From contig CANFZJ010000176.1 in assembly GCA_947451445.1 (NCBI GenBank), forward strand, positions 1-6,674: a DNA stretch of 6,674 bases, read 5' to 3'. Below are positions 1 to 4,933 of the stretch, one piece after another. The notes under the pieces were generated by a model. That model made no database searches. It was not told where the DNA came from and was given only the letters and a program-made list of their open reading frames with translations. The stretch is from Comamonadaceae bacterium (GTDB lineage: Bacteria; Pseudomonadota; Gammaproteobacteria; Burkholderiales; Burkholderiaceae_C). The position numbers and the translations under genes were made by a program. Within the stretch, counting starts at the first letter, position 1; each line of letters starts with the position of its first letter.

Positions 1-565
1 CATCAACGGTGACTCCAACGTGCCGTTCTACAAAGAACTGGGCAACGCGGGCCTGAAGGCCAAAGACGTGCCCGTGGTTGCCTTCAGCGTGGGTGAAGAA
101 GAGCTGCGCGGCGTGGACACCAAGCCGCTGGTCGGCCATCTGGCCGCCTGGAACTACTTCATGTCCATCAAGAGCCCGGCCAACACCGAGTTCATCAAGA
201 AGTGGAGCGCCTACGCCAAGGCCAAGAAGCTGCCCGGTGCCGACAAGCCTTTGACCAACGACCCGATGGAAGCCACCTACATCGGTATCAACATGTGGAA
301 GCAAGCGGTTGAAAAGGCCAAGTCCACCGACACCGACAAGGTCGTCGCCGCCATGGCTGGCCAGAAGTTCAACGCACCGTCGGGCATCGTGTCCGAGATG
401 GACGCCAAGAACCACCACCTGCACAAGTCGGTGTTCATCGGTGAAATCAAGGCCGACGGCCAGTTCAACGTGGTCTGGAAGACGCCCGGCCCGGTCAAGG
501 CCATGCCTTGGAGCCCGTACATCGAAGGCAACGCGGGCAAGCCTGACGAGCCGGTGAAGAAATAA
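1..565 (+). CDS. urtA: Urea ABC transporter substrate-binding protein UrtA (C-terminal part, 5' end outside window)
   Basis: UrtA is the periplasmic binding protein that captures urea and hands it to the UrtBC permease. It belongs to the type 1 Leu/Ile/Val-binding-like (amide-binding) fold. The reading frame is already open at base 2 and reads INGDSNVPFYKELGNAG, giving 187 visible residues before a TAA stop at 563-565. Family members are roughly 400-430 residues, so over half is missing upstream. UrtA-like stretches include VAFSVGEEELRG, LAAWNYFMSI, DPMEATYIGINMW and, near the C-terminus, APSGIVSEMDAKNHHLHKSV. The GTG at 20 is an internal Val codon, not a start. The tail is lysine-rich (PDEPVKK). 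The neighbours urtB, urtC and urtD support the call. A 222-bp gap with hairpin repeats separates it from urtB, so urtA may be expressed at a different level from the permease genes (inference). Confidence 0.93.
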   Translation, partial: INGDSNVPFYKELGNAGLKAKDVPVVAFSVGEEELRGVDTKPLVGHLAAWNYFMSIKSPANTEFIKKWSAYAKAKKLPGADKPLTNDPMEATYIGINMWKQAVEKAKSTDTDKVVAAMAGQKFNAPSGIVSEMDAKNHHLHKSVFIGEIKADGQFNVVWKTPGPVKAMPWSPYIEGNAGKPDEPVKK

Positions 566-570
566 CACCC

Positions 571-658
571 CCAGGCTTGCCCACTTCGTGTGGCCTCCTC
601 CCCCCTTGCAGGGGGCGATACCAGCAGCCTGGCGGAGCCAGTTCTGCGGTATCTCTGG
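571..658. repeat. Dispersed intergenic repeat with nested hairpins, downstream of urtA
   Basis: This palindromic sequence starts 5 bp after the urtA stop. Bases 571-577 (CCAGGCT) pair with 626-632 (AGCCTGG), enclosing a C5/G5 stem at 601-605 and 611-615. Alternative stems are 617-622 with 648-653 (GATACC/GGTATC) and 629-633 with 637-641. From memory, the pattern of a C-rich run, TTGCA, a G-rich run and then CAGCAGCCTGGCGGAGCC resembles an intergenic repeat scattered through Comamonadaceae genomes. I do not know a formal family name. It could fold in the urtA 3' transcript and act as a terminator, attenuator or 3'-end stabiliser, but there is no clear U-tract for an intrinsic terminator. The structure is seen in the sequence. 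The dispersed nature is recollection and the role is inference. Confidence 0.6.
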
Positions 659-708
659 AATGGGGCAGGGGTATCTATTGGCGTAGTGGGTGTCGTGTTG
701 GGTTTATC

Positions 709-743
709 CCCTCTCCCTGTGGGAGAGGGTTAGGGTGAGGGTG
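709..743. repeat. Short hairpin repeat (CCCTCTCCC/GGGAGAGGG type) upstream of urtB
   Basis: A perfect 9-bp stem, CCCTCTCCC (709-717) and GGGAGAGGG (721-729), closes on a TGT loop. It is followed by TTAGGGTGAGGGTG. This combination resembles a very common small intergenic repeat in beta- and gammaproteobacteria, by recollection and not by search. It lies 45-79 bp upstream of the urtB start. In the urtA-urtB transcript it would form a strong GC-rich hairpin. Without a following T-run it is not a classical intrinsic terminator. Confidence 0.65.
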
Positions 744-787
744 GATGTTTTGCCCCCGCTTTCTTTTCCTTTTTATAAAGCTGGGAC

Positions 788-2368
788 ATGTTCCGCCCCA
801 TCCTTCCATTTTTTAGCGCCGCTCTATTTTTTATAGCTGCCAGCGCACACGCCGTAAGCGCAGACCAGGTAAAAGCCTTGTCTATCGGTGAGGCCGAGAC
901 GCGCATCGAGGCGCTGAACAAGGCCGTGGTCAACGCCGACGACAAGACGGTCGCCTTCATCCAGGCGCTGTCTGACGACCACATCAAGACCCAGGGCGAC
1001 AAAGTCTTCTGGGTGCAAGGCGACAAGACGGTAAACGCCGCCACCGGCACTGCCGTGGCGCTGCCCGACGACGCCGAAGATGTCATCAACAACAACCAGA
1101 TGCGCGGTGAGCTGGACAACGCGCTGGCCGCGCTGCACCTGTTCAGCCAAGACGACAAGGTACGCGCTGCCTCGGTCACCACCTTGCTGGCCGAGCCGGA
1201 CGAGTCCAAGCTGCCGTTGATCGAAAAAGCCTTTGCGGCAGAGACCCATCCCACCATCAAAACCCAGCTGGGTCTGTTGCGCGGGGCGCTGCTGCTGAAC
1301 AGCGCCGACAAAACCCGCCGCCTGGAGGCCGCCAAAACCCTGGCCGACAGCGGCAACCCGGCGTCCAAAACCGTGCTGCTGGCGCGGCTGCAGACCGAGA
1401 CCGATGCCGACGTCAAAACCGCCCTGGCCGCCGCGCTAGCCAAGGTGGAGGCAGCGCTGGCCTGGGGCGACAAACTGGGCGCCATCTTCAGCGGCATCAG
1501 CCTGGGCTCCATTCTGCTGCTGGTGGCGCTGGGCCTGGCCATCACCTACGGGCTGATGGGCGTGATCAACATGGCCCACGGCGAGCTGATGATGATCGGC
1601 GCCTATGCCACCTACGTGGTGCAGACGCTGTTTCAAAAGTACCTGCCCGGTGCGTTCGACTGGTACCTGCTGGCGGCGGTGCCGGTGGCATTTTTGACCT
1701 CTGCGCTGGTCGGCGCGGCGCTGGAACGCAGCGTGCTGCGCTTCTTGTACGGCCGCCCGCTGGAGACGCTGCTGGCTACCTGGGGTATCAGCCTGATGCT
1801 GCAGCAGGGCGTGCGCAGTCTGTTTGGCGCGCAAAACGTGGGCGTGGAAAACCCGGTGTGGATGAGCGGCGGCCTGCAGGTGCTGGCCAACCTGTCGCTG
1901 CCGTACAACCGGCTGGTCATCATCGCCTTTGCCGTGGCTGTGCTGCTGGGCGTGGGCTGGTTGATCGGCAAAACCCGCCTCGGCCTGTTTGTGCGCGGCG
2001 TGACGCAAAACCGGCCCATCGCCTCCTGCATGGGCGTCAACACCGCCCGTATCGACACCTATGCATTTGCACTCGGCTCCGGCATTGCCGGGCTGGCCGG
2101 TTGCGCCCTGAGCCAGGTGGGCAACGTGGGGCCGGACCTGGGCCAGGGCTACATCGTGGATGCCTTCATGGTGGTGGTGCTGGGCGGGGTAGGGCAGTTG
2201 GCGGGTACGGTGTACGCCGCCATGGGCCTGGGCATTCTGGGCAAATTCCTGGAAGGCTGGACCGGCGCGGTGCTGGCCAAGATCGCGGTGCTGGTGCTGA
2301 TCATCATCTTTATCCAAAAACGACCTCAAGGCATCTTCGCCATGAAGGGCCGGAGCGCAGAAGCATGA
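788..2368 (+). CDS. urtB: Urea ABC transporter permease UrtB with periplasmic N-terminal domain
   Basis: UrtB is one of the two LivH/LivM-type inner-membrane permeases that form the urea channel. It has 526 residues, the long form usual for proteobacterial UrtB. Residues 1-22 are a signal peptide (MFRPILPFFSAALFFIAASAHA) that predicts cleavage after AHA. Residues 23 to about 228 are a helical, Ala/Lys/Asp-rich soluble domain with HEAT-like repeats, predicted periplasmic. From about 232 the hydrophobic permease begins. It includes GVINMAHGELMMIGAY (258-273), LETLLATWGISLMLQQGVRSLFG, a cytoplasmic loop GVTQNRPIASCMGVNTARIDT (404-424) in the position of the ABC-coupling loop, GNVGPDLGQGYIVDAFMVVVLGG and a final helix near 495-510. 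The ATG at 788 is chosen because it places the signal peptide at the N-terminus. Its Shine-Dalgarno is weak, because GGGA at 783-786 lies too close. The TGA stop overlaps the urtC start (ATGA). Confidence 0.95.
   Translation: MFRPILPFFSAALFFIAASAHAVSADQVKALSIGEAETRIEALNKAVVNADDKTVAFIQALSDDHIKTQGDKVFWVQGDKTVNAATGTAVALPDDAEDVINNNQMRGELDNALAALHLFSQDDKVRAASVTTLLAEPDESKLPLIEKAFAAETHPTIKTQLGLLRGALLLNSADKTRRLEAAKTLADSGNPASKTVLLARLQTETDADVKTALAAALAKVEAALAWGDKLGAIFSGISLGSILLLVALGLAITYGLMGVINMAHGELMMIGAYATYVVQTLFQKYLPGAFDWYLLAAVPVAFLTSALVGAALERSVLRFLYGRPLETLLATWGISLMLQQGVRSLFGAQNVGVENPVWMSGGLQVLANLSLPYNRLVIIAFAVAVLLGVGWLIGKTRLGLFVRGVTQNRPIASCMGVNTARIDTYAFALGSGIAGLAGCALSQVGNVGPDLGQGYIVDAFMVVVLGGVGQLAGTVYAAMGLGILGKFLEGWTGAVLAKIAVLVLIIIFIQKRPQGIFAMKGRSAEA
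2352..2355 (+). promoter_or_regulatory. Ribosome binding site deciding the urtC start
   Basis: GGAG lies 9 nt before the ATG at 2365, inside the last codons of urtB. It supports the urtC start at 2365 over the much longer upstream-open frame that begins at 1858. That longer frame is just the +2 frame of urtB. Confidence 0.6.
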
Positions 2369-3468
2369 GCAAAGTTCAATTACCTACCAAGGGCCCGCTG
2401 CTGACCCGCTCTGGCTGGAGCAGCTTCATCGTGGCGTTGATCGCCGTCTGCGCCGTGGTCCCGGTGCTGAACCTGTGGACCCCTGTGGACAGCATTTGGC
2501 ATCTGAGCGACTACGCCGTCGGCCTGGTCGGCAAGATCATGTGCTACGCCATCTGCGCGCTGGCGATGGACCTGATCTGGGGCTACACCGGCATTTTGAG
2601 CCTGGGCCACGGCCTGTTCTTTGCGCTCGGCGGCTACGCCATGGGCATGTACCTGATGCGCCAGATTGGCCGCGACGGCAACTACAAAAGCGACCTGCCC
2701 GACTTCATGGTGTTCCTGGACTGGAAGACCCTGCCCTGGCACTGGGCGATGAGCGGCAGCTTTGGCGCTACGCTGTTCCTGGTGGTGGCTGCCCCGGCGC
2801 TGGTGGCGGGGATATTTGGCTTCTTCGCCTTCCGCTCGCGCATCAAAGGGGTGTACTTTTCCATCATCACCCAGGCGATGACGTTTGCGGCCATGCTGCT
2901 GTTCTTTCGCAATGAAACCGGCTTTGGCGGCAACAACGGCTTTACCGACTTCAAGCGCATTCTGGGCCTGCCGATGGCCACTACCTCGATGCGGATGACG
3001 CTGTTTGTGCTGACCGGGCTGACGCTGCTGGGCTTCTTTTTGTTCGCCAAGTGGTTGGTGGGCAGCAAATATGGCCGCGTGCTGCAGGCCATCCGAGACG
3101 CGGAAACCCGGGTCATGTTCTCCGGCTACGCGCCGCTGGGCTACAAGCTGAGTATCTGGGTCATCTCTGCCGTGATGTGCGGCGTGGCCGGGGCGCTGTA
3201 CGTGACCCAGGTGGGCATCATCAACCCCAGCGAAATGAGCCCGGCCAACTCGATCGAGATTGCGGTGTGGGCGGCAGTGGGCGGGCGTGCCACGCTGGTC
3301 GGGCCGATCTTGGGCGCGTTCATCGTCAACGGCGCCAAGAGCTGGCTCACCGTGGCCTACCCCGAGTTCTGGCTGTACTTTTTGGGGGCCTTGTTTATTG
3401 CGGTCACGTTGTTCCTGCCCGATGGTGTGGTCGGCCTGGTGAAGAAATTGAAAGGGAATAAAGCATGA
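2365..3468 (+). CDS. urtC: Urea ABC transporter permease UrtC
   Basis: UrtC is the LivM-like second permease subunit and pairs with UrtB in the inner membrane. It has 367 residues, normal for the family. The frame is open far upstream, but the real start is the ATG at 2365 (MSKVQLPTKGPLLTR). It overlaps the urtB stop as ATGA and has GGAG 9 nt upstream. A first hydrophobic helix at about 20-37 is followed by the family hallmark WGYTGILSLGHGLFFALGGYAMGMYL (72-97). Next come FRSRIKGVYFSIITQAMTFAAMLLFF (156-181) and GFGGNNGFTDF (186-196). The putative ABC-coupling loop is SKYGRVLQAIRDAETRVMFSGY (234-255), and the C-terminal helices end in LPDGVVGLVKKLKG. The GRATLVGPILGA stretch (307-318) is also typical of LivM proteins. 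Nothing looks truncated or mutated. The stop overlaps the urtD start, so the three genes are translationally coupled. Confidence 0.95.
   Translation: MSKVQLPTKGPLLTRSGWSSFIVALIAVCAVVPVLNLWTPVDSIWHLSDYAVGLVGKIMCYAICALAMDLIWGYTGILSLGHGLFFALGGYAMGMYLMRQIGRDGNYKSDLPDFMVFLDWKTLPWHWAMSGSFGATLFLVVAAPALVAGIFGFFAFRSRIKGVYFSIITQAMTFAAMLLFFRNETGFGGNNGFTDFKRILGLPMATTSMRMTLFVLTGLTLLGFFLFAKWLVGSKYGRVLQAIRDAETRVMFSGYAPLGYKLSIWVISAVMCGVAGALYVTQVGIINPSEMSPANSIEIAVWAAVGGRATLVGPILGAFIVNGAKSWLTVAYPEFWLYFLGALFIAVTLFLPDGVVGLVKKLKGNKA
3453..3458 (+). promoter_or_regulatory. Ribosome binding site deciding the urtD start
   Basis: AGGGAA lies 6 nt before the ATG at 3465, within the end of urtC. It favours the overlapping ATGA start over the in-frame ATG at 3480 (residue 6), which has no comparable purine-rich site. 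Confidence 0.6.
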
Positions 3469-4343
3469 CGCCCGACCTGATGGACGAAGGCACCGAGCGG
3501 CTGCAAGCGCAAGAGAAAAAAGCCGCTGTGACCGGCCAAACCGAGTCCGGTGGCCGCGAGGCCGGTTTCTCGCGCGTGCACACCCCTGGCGAGGTGGATG
3601 TGACCCACGGCCGCATCCTGTACCTGGAGGACGTGCACGTCAGCTTTGACGGCTTCAAGGCCATCAATGGCCTGAGCCTGGACATTGCGCCCGGAGAGCT
3701 GCGCTGCATCATCGGCCCCAACGGCGCGGGTAAGACCACGATGATGGACATCATCACCGGCAAGACCCGGCCCAACGCGGGCAAGGTTTTCTTCGGCAGC
3801 ACGATTGATTTGCTGCGCCATAACGAGCCGCAGATCGCCCAGCTGGGCATTGGCCGCAAGTTCCAAAAGCCCACGGTGTTTGAAAAACTCAGCGTGTTCG
3901 AGAACCTGGAACTGGCGCTGAAGATGGACAAAAGCGTGCCCTCCAGCATGCTGTTCAAGCTGGACTCGGCCCAGAGCGACAAGCTGGCCGACATGCTGCA
4001 CACCATCCACCTGGCCGACAGCGTGGGGCGGCAGGCAGGCAACCTCAGCCATGGTCAAAAGCAGTGGCTGGAGATCGGCATGCTGCTGATGCAAGACCCC
4101 AAGCTGCTGCTGCTGGACGAACCCGTGGCCGGCATGACCGACGACGAAACCGCCCGTACCGCCGAGCTGTTCTTGACGCTCAAAGGCAAGCATTCGCTGA
4201 TGGTGGTGGAGCACGACATGGGCTTCATCAAGACCATCTCGGAGATCGTCACCGTGCTGTGCGACGGCGCGGTGCTGGCGCAGGGCACGCTGGACCAGGT
4301 GCAGGCGGATGAACGGGTGATTGAGGTTTATCTTGGCCGGTGA
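3465..4343 (+). CDS. urtD: Urea ABC transporter ATP-binding protein UrtD
   Basis: UrtD is the LivG-type ATPase that powers urea uptake from the cytoplasmic face. It normally acts with UrtE. It has 292 residues, and all nucleotide-binding motifs are intact: Walker A GPNGAGKT (84-91), Q-loop around Gln134 (RKFQKPTVFE), signature LSHGQKQ (194-200; LSHGQ instead of LSGGQ, as is common in LivG/UrtD proteins), Walker B LLLLDEP (214-220) and switch His250 (VVEHD). It ends with the family-like VIEVYLGR, so the 3' end is complete. The first 50 or so residues (MTPDLMDEGTERLQAQEKK to the THGR motif) are polar and lie before the ABC fold, which begins at ILYLEDVHVSFDGFKAI. They may be a disordered extension. 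The start overlaps urtC as ATGA. No urtE follows: after the TGA at 4341-4343 the sequence is repeat DNA. Confidence 0.94.
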   Translation: MTPDLMDEGTERLQAQEKKAAVTGQTESGGREAGFSRVHTPGEVDVTHGRILYLEDVHVSFDGFKAINGLSLDIAPGELRCIIGPNGAGKTTMMDIITGKTRPNAGKVFFGSTIDLLRHNEPQIAQLGIGRKFQKPTVFEKLSVFENLELALKMDKSVPSSMLFKLDSAQSDKLADMLHTIHLADSVGRQAGNLSHGQKQWLEIGMLLMQDPKLLLLDEPVAGMTDDETARTAELFLTLKGKHSLMVVEHDMGFIKTISEIVTVLCDGAVLAQGTLDQVQADERVIEVYLGR

Positions 4344-4395
4344 CCTGTTGGCGTTTATGTGCGCCGCTGGCCGGGAGTTCGCCCCGGCGGGCGAG

Positions 4396-4427
4396 TTACT
4401 TTCTTTTGCTTGGCCAAAAGAAAGTAA
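4396..4427. repeat. AT-rich 13-bp stem-loop in the left arm of the inverted repeat
   Basis: TTACTTTCTTTTG (4396-4408) pairs perfectly with CAAAAGAAAGTAA (4415-4427), leaving a 6-nt loop (CTTGGC). It lies 53 bp after the urtD stop. A related but less perfect hairpin occurs in the opposite arm at 4848-4873. It could block exonucleases or halt transcription downstream of urtD. The stem is AT-rich with no T-tract after it, so it is not a textbook intrinsic terminator. Confidence 0.65.
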
Positions 4428-4607
4428 CCAAAGAAAAGGCCACCCCCACTCACTGCGACCCTGCGCTGGCGCTACGGGCAACCTGCGCTGCGCACTTTTG
4501 ACGGGGGAGCGCTCGAACTCGCTGCGCTCAGACAATCGCGCTCCTGATCCCGCCAAAAGCACGCAGCGCAGGCGCATTGAGAGGGGGACACCGGGGGTCG
4601 GGATCGG

Positions 4608-4682
4608 GGGTGCAAAGCATCCCATCGCGCCTAGGGCGCGATGCCCGGCTTTGCCGGGCTGGCTGTTCGGCTGTCCGCACCC
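4608..4682. repeat. Central tandem hairpins at the apex of the inverted repeat
   Basis: Two perfect hairpins stand back to back at the symmetry centre. CATCGCGCC (4623-4631) pairs with GGCGCGATG (4635-4643) around TAG, and GCCCGGC (4643-4649) pairs with GCCGGGC (4653-4659) around TTT. GGGTGC (4608-4613) pairs with GCACCC (4677-4682) outside both. If the whole 4367-4905 element folds, these form its cap. The structures are read directly from the sequence. No function is known to me. Confidence 0.65.
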
Positions 4683-4847
4683 TGGGCCCCCTCTGTATGC
4701 GCCGAGGAGCGCAGCTGCAAGTGGATCAGGGCCCGCGATTGTTTGAGCGCAGCGAGTTCGAGCGAGACCCCACTTGCAGCGAGCACCGCAGGTTGCCCGA
4801 AGCGCAGCGTAGGGACGCAGACAGTGGGGCGGCCTTTTCTTTGGTGA

Positions 4848-4873
4848 CTTTCTTTTGGCCGCGCAAAAGAAAG
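4848..4873. repeat. AT-rich 9-bp stem-loop in the right arm of the inverted repeat
   Basis: CTTTCTTTT (4848-4856) pairs with AAAAGAAAG (4865-4873) around GGCCGCGC. It is the mirror counterpart of the 4396-4427 hairpin. It lies about 60 bp beyond the stop of the minus-strand RND gene, so each convergent gene has a similar hairpin just past its end. Confidence 0.6.
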
Positions 4874-4933
4874 GTACTGCCCTGTCGGGGGCACATCCCG
4901 ACCAGGAGCGTGAATTGAAATCAGCAGCTTGAG

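Larger units (their letters stand above)
4367..4905. repeat. Large imperfect inverted-repeat element filling the gap between convergent urtD and the RND gene
   Basis: The 590-bp gap between the two stop codons holds no credible gene. It is built as a long inverted repeat with arms of about 230 bp around a centre near 4645. Matching blocks, from outside inward, include 4367-4376 with 4896-4905 (CTGGCCGGGA, one mismatch), 4427-4441 with 4831-4845 (15 bp perfect), 4475-4487 with 4787-4799 (13 bp perfect) and 4511-4530 with 4744-4763 (20 bp perfect, GCTCGAACTCGCTGCGCTCA). The last block continues through 4540/4734 with one mismatch. Open frames across it (4321-4746, 4577-4918, 4641-4847 on +; 4631-4894 on -) translate to Arg/Pro/Ser/Ala-rich sequence without motifs and mirror each other, as expected for repeat translations. 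I recall similar sequence as a recurrent intergenic element in beta- and gammaproteobacteria. No transposase or direct target repeat is visible. A role as a bidirectional terminator is possible but is inference. Confidence 0.8.

Noticed and set aside
774..779. TATAAA as a -10 promoter element for urtB
   Set aside because: It lies only 8 bp from the start codon and has no -35-like hexamer at the right distance. It is more likely part of an AT-rich leader.
1436..2329. 297-codon minus-strand frame opposite urtB
   Set aside because: It is His/Gln-rich antisense of a clear permease-coding region with no recognisable motif.
1858..2364. Upstream extension of the urtC frame
   Set aside because: This part is the wrong frame of urtB and is Arg/Gly/Pro-rich. 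The ATG at 2365 with GGAG upstream and the urtB overlap is the real start.
4367..4905. CRISPR array or insertion sequence
   Set aside because: There are no regularly spaced direct repeats and no transposase-like frame. The symmetry is a single inverted repeat.
4344..4933. Degenerate urtE pseudogene after urtD
   Set aside because: No frame shows ABC ATPase motifs, and the internal mirror symmetry explains the sequence as repeat rather than decayed gene.
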